DNA of 64,000 nt from Marinomonas sp. MED121 (lineage in GTDB: Bacteria; Pseudomonadota; Gammaproteobacteria; Pseudomonadales; Marinomonadaceae). The translations under genes and the position numbers were made by a program. The notes below the pieces were generated by a model that was not told the DNA's origin, searched no databases, and saw nothing but the letters and a program-made list of their open reading frames with translations. The DNA is taken from assembly GCF_000153025.1 (NCBI RefSeq), contig NZ_CH672432.1, positions 477,127 to 541,126 on the forward strand, in the 5' to 3' direction. Shown one piece after another: positions 1 to 8,616 of this stretch (its first letter is position 1; the number at the start of each line of letters is the position of its first letter).

Positions 1-427
1 CTGCGATTACGGCAATAACAGTAACTAGATAACCTAATATACCCAGATTAATCTCACCAAAACCAAAAATATCACCTATGGTATGTAACTGAATATCTGC
101 AATTATCATCATGACAAATGACAACATGGTTTGAACAGCAAATCTTAGTTCATAGGCGACATCAAATTTATCGTCCAACACACCGACAAACACCAAGATA
201 AACATAGAAAGCAGATAAGCTTTTGACTCTGCGAGATAGAAGGGATTTAGAAAAAGGAACGACGAAAACGTTAAGAAGATCGCTATTCCGCCAACTAAGG
301 GAATAGAGCCACTGTGCACTTTTCTAACATTTGGAGCGTCAACCAAACCAAATTTTTTAGCTATCTTTCGTAACAGAAATAGAACCGTAAAAGCGATTAT
401 AAATAAAAAAACCAATTCGTTAATCAT
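1..427 (-). CDS. wecA: WecA-like undecaprenyl-phosphate sugar-1-phosphate transferase (partial)
   Basis: Only the N-terminal 142 codons are inside the window; the gene runs off the left edge. The protein should transfer a HexNAc-1-phosphate (GlcNAc-1-P in WecA) from a UDP-sugar to undecaprenyl phosphate at the inner membrane, the first step of Wzx/Wzy polymer assembly. Seen in the sequence: an N-terminal hydrophobic segment (residues about 3-19), the family stretch KKFGLVDAPNVRKVHSGSIP followed by LVGG, and the acidic metal/substrate motif GVLDDKFDV, with further membrane segments. It is the last gene of the polysaccharide locus, downstream of galE, which fits a priming enzyme. I chose the ATG at 427 because an upstream ATG is closed by an early stop. 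The exact sugar cannot be read from a partial protein. Confidence 0.85.
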   Translation of the reverse strand, partial: MINELVFLFIIAFTVLFLLRKIAKKFGLVDAPNVRKVHSGSIPLVGGIAIFLTFSSFLFLNPFYLAESKAYLLSMFILVFVGVLDDKFDVAYELRFAVQTMLSFVMMIIADIQLHTIGDIFGFGEINLGILGYLVTVIAVIA

Positions 428-536
428 AAAAATCCATTTTACCCCATTACAACTCATTACATCCTTGTTAAGAGGGCGATTATATCAAATAAAAATTCTT
501 ATTTTAACCTTATATAACAATTAATTATGCTTGATT

Positions 537-1547
537 TTATTCATAGCCATTTGGGTTCATTGTTTGCCAACGCCAAGTGTCATTAGTCATATCACTAATA
601 CTTAAATTTGCCTTCCAACCTAACTCTTCTTCTGCTAGATCTGTAGCGGCATAACATTCAGCAATATCACCCATACGACGCTCAACAATTCGATAAGGAA
701 TCGTTTTATTAGCAGCCTTTTCAAAAGCTTTAATCATTTCTAGAACACTATAACCGCACCCAGTTCCTAAGTTATACGTAACCCTACCTGGATTTGATTT
801 CAGTTTATCTAACGCCTTCAAATGCCCTAACGCTAAATCAACCACATGAATATAATCGCGAACACCAGTGCCATCATGTGTATTATAATCGTTACCATAA
901 ACACTCAGTAATTCACGCTTACCGACTGCTACTTGTGAAATAAAAGGCATCAAGTTATTTGGTATACCGTTAGGGTCCTCTCCAATCAAACCGCTTTTAT
1001 GCGCACCAACAGGATTAAAATACCTCAAGCACGCTATATTCCAGCTATTGTCAGATTCGTAAAGATCAGCGAGAACTTCCTCAATCATTAACTTTGATCG
1101 GCCATAAGGGTTAGTAGCCGAAGTAGGAAAGCTTTCATTAATGGGAACGGAAGCTGGGTCACCATAAACAGTCGCAGAAGAGCTAAATACAAAACTCTTT
1201 ACATTGTGAGTAGCCATGATTTCTAAAACACTAATAGTAGCTGCAATATTATTACGATAATAAGTTAAGGGAATCTCATTCGACTCACCTACCGCCTTTA
1301 AACCTGCAAAGTGAATAACAGAGTCAATATCATGTTTAACAAAAATATTATCAACTAAGCCCTTATCAAGAAGGTCTCCACGGTAAAAATGAATTTTTTT
1401 ACCCGTTATGGAACTTACTCGCTTTAAAGACTCTTCATTTGAATTGCTAAGGTTATCAATAACAACAACCTCTTGATTAGCTGACAACAGCTCTAATACT
1501 GTATGACTGCCAATATATCCAGCACCACCCGTCACTAAAATAGTCAT
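537..1547 (-). CDS. galE: UDP-glucose 4-epimerase
   Basis: Interconverts UDP-glucose and UDP-galactose (or the N-acetyl forms) in the cytoplasm, supplying precursors for the neighbouring polysaccharide locus. The 336-residue length is that of standard GalE. Visible features are the NAD-binding GGAGYIG at residues 7-13, the DNL at 31-33, the SSSAT patch at 122-126, and the catalytic Tyr148/Lys152 in NPYGRSK. The C-terminal region has the usual substrate-binding [12 protein letters not shown]. The start has a GGAG-type ribosome binding site (complement of ctcctt just after 1547). It lies between kdsD and the wecA-like gene. GalE versus a GlcNAc-specific 4-epimerase cannot be settled from the sequence alone. 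Confidence 0.95.
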   Translation of the reverse strand: MTILVTGGAGYIGSHTVLELLSANQEVVVIDNLSNSNEESLKRVSSITGKKIHFYRGDLLDKGLVDNIFVKHDIDSVIHFAGLKAVGESNEIPLTYYRNNIAATISVLEIMATHNVKSFVFSSSATVYGDPASVPINESFPTSATNPYGRSKLMIEEVLADLYESDNSWNIACLRYFNPVGAHKSGLIGEDPNGIPNNLMPFISQVAVGKRELLSVYGNDYNTHDGTGVRDYIHVVDLALGHLKALDKLKSNPGRVTYNLGTGCGYSVLEMIKAFEKAANKTIPYRIVERRMGDIAECYAATDLAEEELGWKANLSISDMTNDTWRWQTMNPNGYE

Positions 1548-1923
1548 TTACTCTCCTTCATCCACAAACACACCACTATAAAAACTATAAAAACTATTTT
1601 TATAGTTTTTAATAATATCCACTAAAATAATAGTATTAACTCATTTGAATCAAGAGCTAAAAAGCGCTTAAACAGATATAGTATTGAAGTAATTAGCATT
1701 TTCTTCACGATCTTACAATAATTAGGTTATGCTATTTCCCTTGCTCGAATAAGCTAAGTCTTTATCGAAAACAGTTGTGAAATTTAATATTTTAATTGTC
1801 TCAAGCTCAAAATTTCAGTGTTGAGGATTAGAGTAAAATTATCGTAATGTAATCTAATCTAATTAATCGATAAAAAATTACATAGCAAATTTGATAATGA
1901 CAATTTTCACTCTTACTCAAAAA
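1548..1923. other. AT-rich intergenic region between kdsD and galE
   Basis: This 376-bp gap contains no convincing gene on either strand. Its only clear structure is a run of AT-only inverted and direct repeats around 1580-1610 built from the unit AAAACTATA / TATAGTTTT, placed about 35-65 bases upstream of the galE start. It could be a weak hairpin or simply low-complexity DNA. No obvious T-tailed GC-rich terminator for kdsD was seen. Confidence 0.5.
1580..1610. repeat. AT-only inverted repeat upstream of galE
   Basis: The arms AAAAACTATA (1580-1589) and TATAGTTTTT (1601-1610) are perfect reverse complements, with a further AAACTAT copy between them. The composition is purely A/T apart from the C/G of the repeat unit, so stability would be low. 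It lies in the leader of galE, between galE and kdsD. Function unknown; it may be a chance product of the AT-rich locus. Confidence 0.45.
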
Positions 1924-2856
1924 TTATTTCTTCAAGATGCCAATAACAGAGTTATTTTCTTGAACGATCAATGAGGTTATACACTTACTCTCCATTACTT
2001 CATAAGCCTCCTCTATACTAACTTCAGGAAATATTGAGGCAGGGTGAATTGATGCTATATCTTTTGCAACCAAATCAAAAGCGTTTCGGCCTTTAGCTTC
2101 CATAGCTCTTCGCAAATCGCCATCAGTTATAATAGCTAAAGAGTCATCATTAAAGTTGACTAATGTTAATCCTAAATGACTTGACGATATTTTATGAATA
2201 ATAGAAGTAAAGTCAGCATCCGAAGAAACGCTGGGAAGGTTATCAGAAAACATCTCATCTCGAACTTTTGACAATAATCGACGACCTAAATTTCCCCCAG
2301 GATGAAAACGAGCAAAGTTTTCTGGTTTAAAACCACGTACATCCATTAGCGCGACTGCTAAAGCATCACCCATAACAAGCGTTGCAGTAGTTGAAGATGT
2401 TGGAGCTAACTGTAAAGGACACGCTTCTTTAGGAACAGCAATATCTAAATGACAGTGCGAATTTGAAGCAAGTGTAGAATTTTCTTTACCAGTGATTGCA
2501 ATAACGAAATTATCATTATCACGCAAGAAAGGTAACAGCTTTAGCACTTCATCTGTTTCCCCTGAATTCGATATGGCAATAAATATATCTTCAGGTTTCA
2601 CCATTCCAAGGTCACCATGAAAAGCCTCTCCGGGATGCATAAAAAAACTTGGTGTACCGGTACTCGCAAAAGATGCTGCTATTTTTTTTCCAATAATCCC
2701 AGATTTCCCCATCCCACAAATGATTGTTCGACCCTTTGTGTTAATAATGGCATTAATAGCCATTTCAAATTCAGATCCTAGCCTTTTTGCCATGTAATCC
2801 AACCCGTCTATTTCGGTTTGAATTACCTCTCTTGCAATATCAATTGAACTAGCCAT
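1924..2856 (-). CDS. kdsD: Arabinose-5-phosphate isomerase (KdsD/KpsF type)
   Basis: Converts ribulose 5-phosphate to arabinose 5-phosphate, the first step of CMP-Kdo synthesis. The SIS domain occupies residues about 35-170, with GMGKSG at 48-53, the SNSGET phosphosugar loop at 96-101 and the HPGEAFHGDLGM stretch. Two CBS repeats follow from about 205. The protein is 310 residues, about 15 shorter than typical KdsD/KpsF. It stops at GILKK where homologues continue into a conserved HMHDLLRAG-like tail, so the last CBS domain is clipped. It starts directly after the kdsB stop, so the two are probably translated together. KpsF-type copies in capsule loci are the closest functional analogy. Activity is likely but the clipped end deserves note. 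Confidence 0.9.
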   Translation of the reverse strand: MASSIDIAREVIQTEIDGLDYMAKRLGSEFEMAINAIINTKGRTIICGMGKSGIIGKKIAASFASTGTPSFFMHPGEAFHGDLGMVKPEDIFIAISNSGETDEVLKLLPFLRDNDNFVIAITGKENSTLASNSHCHLDIAVPKEACPLQLAPTSSTTATLVMGDALAVALMDVRGFKPENFARFHPGGNLGRRLLSKVRDEMFSDNLPSVSSDADFTSIIHKISSSHLGLTLVNFNDDSLAIITDGDLRRAMEAKGRNAFDLVAKDIASIHPASIFPEVSIEEAYEVMESKCITSLIVQENNSVIGILKK

Positions 2857-3609
2857 TTAAAGATTCTTCCTTTCCATTGTTTTTTTAATAGCTTCGTAAT
2901 CGTCATTAGTATCAATACCATGAGGGACAACACCGTCAAATGTTATAGCACCTATACTCATACCATGACTGAGGGCTCGCAACTGCTCAAGCTTTTCATA
3001 ACTTTCAAGCATATCTCCCGAATATGAACAAAATTGTTGTAACCCTGAAGCTCGATAAGCATAAATACCAATATGCCTTCTAGCCAAAGACAAGTCATCG
3101 GAGCTATCACGGTTCATTGGTGATGCTGAGCGAGTGAAATAAAGCGCTCTACCATTTTGGCCAACAATAGCTTTAACAACATTAGGATTAACAAAATCAT
3201 CGAGGGTATCTATAGAAACAACAACTGTTGTTATATCGTATGAGGAATTTAATTGGGCAAAAGATACAATTTGTTGGATTAGTTTCGGTGGAATCATAGG
3301 TTCATCACCTTGAACATTCACTATAATAGTATCCTCTCTCCAACATTTAATTAGAGATACCTCATTAATGCGATCAGTACCAGATTGATGCTCTGATGAG
3401 GTCAAAACAACTTGAACATCTTCGCCTTTTAACGCATCAATTATGCGCTTATCGTCAGTCGCGACAAAAATATCAGTTTGCTCGATCCCCGCCTCTTTGC
3501 AACGCTCAATCACATGCCAAATAACAGGTTTATCAAGTAAAGTTAATAAAGGTTTTCCAGGCAATCTCGTTGAGCCATAACGTGCAGGAATGACGACTTT
3601 TACACTCAT
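2857..3609 (-). CDS. kdsB: 3-deoxy-manno-octulosonate cytidylyltransferase
   Basis: Activates Kdo with CTP to give CMP-Kdo, the donor for lipopolysaccharide inner core or Kdo-containing capsules. The 250-residue length is standard. Visible motifs are the N-terminal nucleotide-binding VIPARYGSTRLPGKPL (residues 5-20) and the metal-site segment NVQGDEP near residue 100, followed by the conserved YFTRSASP stretch. It sits between the kdsC remnant and kdsD, with its stop codon adjacent to the kdsD start. Being intact while kdsA and kdsC beside it are broken suggests either continued use with Kdo-8-phosphate steps supplied elsewhere, or decay still in progress. Confidence 0.95.
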   Translation of the reverse strand: MSVKVVIPARYGSTRLPGKPLLTLLDKPVIWHVIERCKEAGIEQTDIFVATDDKRIIDALKGEDVQVVLTSSEHQSGTDRINEVSLIKCWREDTIIVNVQGDEPMIPPKLIQQIVSFAQLNSSYDITTVVVSIDTLDDFVNPNVVKAIVGQNGRALYFTRSASPMNRDSSDDLSLARRHIGIYAYRASGLQQFCSYSGDMLESYEKLEQLRALSHGMSIGAITFDGVVPHGIDTNDDYEAIKKTMERKNL

Positions 3610-3612
3610 GTT

Positions 3613-4040
3613 TTATAGCTCCAATTTTACTATATCATCTAAGCGAATTTTATTAAGTAAAGGTTGATAAACCTGTGATGACGTTCTTTTAATTTGAGTT
3701 TTAAATAGCATATCCACAAATTCTCTTACAATTCTTCTCCGCGCATCCAGCTTGAAACCCAATCAGCGCAATCAAGAGCTAAACTTTGAGCATTGACTGT
3801 CGCAACATATAATTCTGATTTTTCTAAGATAGGGACATCTAGAACATCATCACTCAAAAATACTATTTGTCTGCTAATATTATATATTTAGACCAAATTT
3901 CAATTAAAGCGGAGTGGTTATTTAAACCTGTAATGATTTCATCAAAACCAGTTGTTAGTATAGAGTTACTAAAACAGAGCTCTCTTTACCCTAATAACAC
4001 AGGATTTGATTCCATATCCCCTTAGAACTAAAGAGCAAAA
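3613..4040 (-). pseudogene. kdsC: Decayed kdsC (Kdo-8-phosphate phosphatase) remnant
   Basis: No intact reading frame covers this stretch, but conceptual translation of the minus strand gives clear KdsC pieces in different frames. One reads FLSDDVLDVPILEKSELYVA and then NAQSLALDCADWVSSWMRGEE, matching the C-terminal HAD motif and the following ADxV/GG region of KdsC. After a one-base shift the next frame reads VREFVDMLF, the usual family ending, and runs to a stop at 3613, four bases before the kdsB start. Upstream, GFDEIITGLNNHSALIEIWS and GYGIKS resemble the middle of KdsC in yet other frames. At least two frameshifts and several stops make it non-functional. Its place between kdsA and kdsB is the expected operon order. 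Confidence 0.75.
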
Positions 4041-4078
4041 AATCTTGATATTATTACAAACCTTTATACCTAACAAAA

Positions 4079-4885
4079 TTAGACAAATTTAGATTCAATA
4101 AAAGTACGTCGATGAACGACTTCATCGATCTCCAGTAGCGTTTCTAATAACTCTTCCATATGTTTTAGAGGCAACATATTTGGCCCATCACATAATGCTT
4201 TGTCTGGGTCAGGATGAGTTTCCATAAACAAGCCATCAATACCGACAGCAACTGCAGCTCTTGCAATAGAAGGGACATAGTAACAATTACCGCCAGTAGA
4301 ACCATTCAAAGTACCAGGCATTTGAACACTGTGCGTTGCATCCATTACAACTTTGCACCCTGTTTCTTTCATGATAGTTAAACCCGGCATATAGTTAACG
4401 AGTTGACCAAATCCAAAGCTAGTACCACGATCACAAAGCCATATGTCATCATTACCCACTGCACGGCACTTTTCGACTACTGGAGCCATCTCTGATGGGT
4501 GCATCCATTGACCTTTTTTAATATTTACCGGTTTGCCCATTGAAGCTACCCTCTGAATAAAACCAGTTTGACGAACAAGAAAAGCTGGAGTTTGTAAAAC
4601 ATCAACAACTGATGCGACTTCTTCTAATGGAGTATCATCATGAACATCAGTAATAATTTTTACACCTAACTGGTTTTTAGCTTTTTGTAAAATACGTAAT
4701 CCCTCATCAATACCTGGTCCAGTAAATGCGGATGCTGATGAACGATTCGCCTTAGTAAAAGAAGACTTAGCAATATATTCAATACCAAGTTTATTTGTAA
4801 TTTCTTGCAAATATGCAAAAGTATCTAGAACTAAACCCTCTGATTCAATTACACACGGTCCGGCAATTAGAAAAATAAATAAACC
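4079..4885 (-). pseudogene. kdsA: 5'-truncated kdsA (Kdo-8-phosphate synthase)
   Basis: The reading frame encodes most of Kdo-8-phosphate synthase, which condenses arabinose 5-phosphate with phosphoenolpyruvate. It contains AGPCVIESE at the start, KSSFTKANRSS, ITDVHD, the KKGQWM stretch and DATHSVQMPG, and ends normally. The frame begins at 4885 immediately after the TAA of the upstream glycosyltransferase and in the same phase, with no ATG, GTG or TTG before the AGPCVIES motif. About 10-15 N-terminal residues and the start codon are missing. The first usable start (TTG at 4810) would delete the GPCVIE active-site strand. It therefore looks like a deletion junction with the upstream gene rather than a working enzyme, unless a rare ATT start is used. 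Confidence 0.75.
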
Positions 4886-5629
4886 TTATTTTTTGTGTTT
4901 AAATATTCCATTAAAACAGTAAGTAAACAAATAAAACATGGAGAAAGTACGATTAATACCTGCAATAAACCTTAACACATACCATTGTTTAGGAATTTCT
5001 TTAATTTTTGAAGAAGATAATGAAGTTGATTGCTTTCTATAGCGAGCTAAAACTCCTATATAACTAAAAGATGACACATCACTATTTTTCGTCAATTTTA
5101 ACCAAAAAGCATAATCCTCTTTGGGACAATAAGGGAAAAATATATCGTCGAATTTTGTTTTATCAAACATCACAGACAAGCAACCAATATCGCATTTACG
5201 AAGTAGATCTTTGAAAGAAATTTTATGAGGTGCGGAAATTATTTTTGTGAACCCACTTTCATCGAACATTTCATATGAGCCATGAGTAAGTGCATAACCA
5301 TTAGATTTCATAAACTCATGTTGAACTTTAAGCTTATCTGGTAGCCATATATCATCTGAATCTAAAAAGGCAATATATCTACCAGATGATTCAAATATAC
5401 AGCTATTCCTAGCTCCAGCAGCTCCATTAGCATATAAATTACTAACTAATCTTACTCTTTTATCTTTTGCAAGATATTCATTTATAAGCTGCCGAGTTTT
5501 ATCTGTAGAAGAGTCATCACAGATTACTAGCTCAAAATTAGTAAAAGTTTGAGCTAGTACAGAATCAATAGACTCAGATATAGTTTTCTCAGCATTAAAT
5601 GCTGGCATAATTATACTTACTTCAAACAT
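4886..5629 (-). CDS. Family 2 glycosyltransferase
   Basis: An inverting GT-A-fold glycosyltransferase of 247 residues that probably adds one sugar of the repeat unit on the cytoplasmic side of the inner membrane. Residues 1-110 carry the GT2 signature: VSIIMPAFNAEKTISESIDS, the ICDDSSTDKT nucleotide-binding loop and the metal motif FLDSDDIWLP near residue 90. The C-terminal third has a hydrophobic stretch, FSMFYLFTYCF, that may associate with the membrane. Its stop codon abuts the truncated kdsA frame in the same phase, so a deletion removed the original spacer and kdsA start. Donor and acceptor sugars cannot be inferred. Confidence 0.88.
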   Translation of the reverse strand: MFEVSIIMPAFNAEKTISESIDSVLAQTFTNFELVICDDSSTDKTRQLINEYLAKDKRVRLVSNLYANGAAGARNSCIFESSGRYIAFLDSDDIWLPDKLKVQHEFMKSNGYALTHGSYEMFDESGFTKIISAPHKISFKDLLRKCDIGCLSVMFDKTKFDDIFFPYCPKEDYAFWLKLTKNSDVSSFSYIGVLARYRKQSTSLSSSKIKEIPKQWYVLRFIAGINRTFSMFYLFTYCFNGIFKHKK

Positions 5630-5809
5630 AGTTACTCATATATAAAATATCAAACCATCAATGCAATAGTAAATTCTAATATTTTTTATTTTAAAAATAA
5701 ATCGTAAAAATTCAACATATATCCTTGTGCTTAATAACTAATGTATAGATTCGAGTGAATCACTTGATATTTAAAACAAAAGATACGCTATTAAAATAGA
5801 ACTCTCTAA

Positions 5810-7171
5810 TCATGTACAACTAGAGCTATACTTATAAAAACAAAAAAACATAAGAAACAAAAACAAAGAGACAAGAGCTTTAACAAAAAAAACCTCATCA
5901 TCAAACAATAGAATAATAAAAACAAATATAATAAAAACAATATCTTTTTTTAAAAAGAAACGCATCTTTGATGATAACCATAGACCAAAGAAGCTAACAT
6001 TACAGCAAAGAAGAAACATTAATGACGTATCATTAATGTTAGGTTTAATGATATAAAACAAAAACAGGTAAAAAACACAAGAAAAAATCAGAGGCAATAC
6101 TAATTTATTAGTTTTTTTTCTAAAACTCAAGAAGTTAATAATAGAACTAGATAAAGTATCAATCCAAAAAGAAAATGCTAATATAGGTAGAATAGTTTTA
6201 GCCCCACTATAACTCTCTCCATTTGGCAAAAAATAAATTATTTCAAACGAAAATAAACTTATTAAAGCGACAGGAATAAAAACCATCAACCTAATTAAAA
6301 AAAGGTTATTTAAAGCAGCTTTGATATCAACTTTATATAACTGCATCAAAACTGGAGTAAAAGCAGAAAATAAAGAAACAGAAAAAACTTTAATAAAAAA
6401 AGCAATACTAAAAGCTATTCCATACAAGCCCATATCTATATCTGACAAGAAACTTTTAACATATATCTTATCGACCTGATAAATAACAGTAGATAGCATT
6501 GTAGATAACCAAAGAAACAATGAATATTCTTTAAAATAAAAAAAACAACGTTTAAGGTTATTCCAGCTCAACTTAAAGGTTATAATCTCTAGATATCGAC
6601 TTACATCAAAAAAAATAAAAAGAGCCAAAGCTGAGAAAACAAATACCTGAGAATAAATAATATTCATTTCACCACTAAAAAAATCGCCATAAAGAAAAAG
6701 GTATGATGTAGTGAATATCATTAAAGATTCAAAAAGTTGTCTAACAAGTATTTTCCGACTTTCTCCCCTAGGTTGATAGATATGAAAGTAAGTAGTATTG
6801 ACTACTTTCATAAATGATAGAAATAAAACAAGAAAAATATAAAAACCATTCTCAAAAGAATAATAAATATTAACCACGTATAAAAAAACACAAATCAACA
6901 AAGTGAAAAGCAGTTGAAAACATACATTTGACACAAAAAAATCATTAAATTCTTGTTCTCTCTCCGACTCGTAATAGTAACGAGAAATAGATGAGTAAAT
7001 AAAACCAGAAACAACTATTGTTGAAATTGAAATTAAAGAGTTGAAGTAAGATAACTCTCCAAACTCTTCAACAGAAAGAAAGCTTAGGTATATTGGAATG
7101 GATAAAAAGCCTATAGCTTTAGTTAACACATTCCCAAACAAATAATTAATTATATTTTTTAAAACAATCAT
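5810..7171 (-). CDS. wzx: Wzx-like polysaccharide repeat-unit flippase
   Basis: A 453-residue, very hydrophobic protein with about 12 predicted membrane segments and few charges between them, typical of the polysaccharide-transport branch of the MOP superfamily. It should flip the lipid-linked repeat unit across the inner membrane. The N-terminus, IINYLFGNVLTKAIGFLSIP, is characteristic of Wzx/RfbX proteins. Its start overlaps the stop of the preceding gene by four bases (ATGA), indicating translational coupling. Coding sequence is strongly AT-rich, like the rest of the serotype-variable part of the locus. The symbol is assigned by topology and context, since Wzx proteins share little sequence. 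Confidence 0.85.
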   Translation of the reverse strand: MIVLKNIINYLFGNVLTKAIGFLSIPIYLSFLSVEEFGELSYFNSLISISTIVVSGFIYSSISRYYYESEREQEFNDFFVSNVCFQLLFTLLICVFLYVVNIYYSFENGFYIFLVLFLSFMKVVNTTYFHIYQPRGESRKILVRQLFESLMIFTTSYLFLYGDFFSGEMNIIYSQVFVFSALALFIFFDVSRYLEIITFKLSWNNLKRCFFYFKEYSLFLWLSTMLSTVIYQVDKIYVKSFLSDIDMGLYGIAFSIAFFIKVFSVSLFSAFTPVLMQLYKVDIKAALNNLFLIRLMVFIPVALISLFSFEIIYFLPNGESYSGAKTILPILAFSFWIDTLSSSIINFLSFRKKTNKLVLPLIFSCVFYLFLFYIIKPNINDTSLMFLLCCNVSFFGLWLSSKMRFFLKKDIVFIIFVFIILLFDDEVFFVKALVSLFLFLMFFCFYKYSSSCT

Positions 7172-8616
7172 GTATATATACGTTTTAAAATTTGAATTAC
7201 GTTTTCAGGTAGAATCTTTCGTAATAAAAACTTTATTCTTCCTTTATAAATCCTAGGCTTTGCTACAAAGTAATACCAAATTTTAAATTTCATCTCATAC
7301 AAAAAATAAATATAATTACTTTTTAATGTTTTGTTATTTTCTTTCCATCTATCAATAAGTCTTACATCTTGAATATCTTTATCTCTACATTGATTCTTTT
7401 TTCGTTGCAAAACATAATCAATATCTATAAATTTGAACCCTCGAAAAAAATAATGATACTTTGATTTTTTAATTATTAAGTCATCTGTTATATTAGTATT
7501 AGCCAATCTTAAGTAGCCTTTACTAGCCAAATCAATATTGTCAGACAGAACATTAACTTTATTATCAAACATTTTTTCTCTTATAGTGCTTAACAAAATA
7601 AAATCTATATCAGTTGATTTTCTTATACCTAAAATATCCATCGATGAGCTACCAACAATACAAATATCATTTCTATTAATTTTTTTATTTTCACAATATT
7701 TATATAACTCTGACAGCCACTCAATTAGTTCTATTGAAGGATAAGTAGTGTTTTTAAGTGGCATCTTATATCTATTGAAATTTAGCAAATAATCTAATAA
7801 GTAATTGCTATGCTCTACATCATCAGAGCTGTGAACAGACAAAAATAAATTATCATTTACAACAGGTGAATATAATTTCCTTACTTTTTCTTTAACTTTT
7901 ATGATATGTGATTTTTCATAATTTCGAGTAACTATTAATTTAAAAGTAGTTTCTTTATATTTAGATAGTTGAAATGCTTTTGAAATAATAATTTCACTTA
8001 CTTTAGGGCCTAATTCATAAGAATATATGCCAGACACACATTCCATCAATTTTTCTTTCGAAGATATTTTAATGTCAAATGATTTTATAACCTCACATTC
8101 CAAACTAATATTTTTTTCAATTTCACTTCCGTATTTAAAAAGAGAATTCCAAATTATAAATGATGATGTACCCATTGATTTAAGTGTTTTTAATTCAAGC
8201 TCTTTAATTAAAGCATCACTAAAATTATTTGAAGAAAACCAATTTGAGCACCAAGTTAATCCAGGTTTAGAATCATAAATTACTGGTATTACTTTCAAAT
8301 TAAAATACAGAGCGCATGCTAGTCTATGCGCACCTGATAAATTAATATGATTAACAGATGATATATGGATAGGAAATTCATCATCAAAGCCATTTTCATT
8401 TATTGATTGAATAAGTAAATTAAATGAATCTATAAAATCATTAGCACATTCCTTATCATCTTCAAGATTTGAAGTTCTAAGCTCAATATGCTTTTTATAA
8501 AGATTTAAATACTCACTGCCAGTTTCATTAAGATATTCATCAATATAAAGAATTTTCAATGCAATATCTAAACGTTTTATATCTAAAAGTTTTTTTGGTG
8601 AAATATATTTAATCAT
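7168..8616 (-). CDS. ParB-like patch plus nucleotidyltransferase-motif protein of a polysaccharide locus
   Basis: No function is known to me. The 482-residue protein has two recognisable parts. Residues about 75-115 contain LSGAHRLACALYFNLKVIPV, resembling the nucleotide-binding [DS]GxHR loop of ParB/sulfiredoxin-fold domains. Residues 321-339 read VGSSSMDILGIRKSTDIDF, fitting the minimal nucleotidyltransferase pattern GS-x(9-13)-D-h-D, with a further FIDID at about 397-401 as candidate third acidic site. No signal peptide or membrane segments are evident, so it is probably cytoplasmic. It overlaps the upstream glycosyltransferase by 8 bases and the downstream flippase by 4, so it is embedded in the operon. 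It might activate or transfer a nucleotidyl group on a precursor, or modify another protein. Confidence 0.6.
   Translation of the reverse strand: MIKYISPKKLLDIKRLDIALKILYIDEYLNETGSEYLNLYKKHIELRTSNLEDDKECANDFIDSFNLLIQSINENGFDDEFPIHISSVNHINLSGAHRLACALYFNLKVIPVIYDSKPGLTWCSNWFSSNNFSDALIKELELKTLKSMGTSSFIIWNSLFKYGSEIEKNISLECEVIKSFDIKISSKEKLMECVSGIYSYELGPKVSEIIISKAFQLSKYKETTFKLIVTRNYEKSHIIKVKEKVRKLYSPVVNDNLFLSVHSSDDVEHSNYLLDYLLNFNRYKMPLKNTTYPSIELIEWLSELYKYCENKKINRNDICIVGSSSMDILGIRKSTDIDFILLSTIREKMFDNKVNVLSDNIDLASKGYLRLANTNITDDLIIKKSKYHYFFRGFKFIDIDYVLQRKKNQCRDKDIQDVRLIDRWKENNKTLKSNYIYFLYEMKFKIWYYFVAKPRIYKGRIKFLLRKILPENVIQILKRIYT

Noticed and set aside
1580-1610. Repeat array suggestive of CRISPR-like units
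   Set aside because: Only AT-only units without spacers; no cas genes anywhere in the window.
3613-4885. Mobile element as cause of kdsA/kdsC decay
   Set aside because: No transposase fragment, terminal inverted repeats or target duplication are visible around the broken genes; simple deletions and frameshifts explain it.
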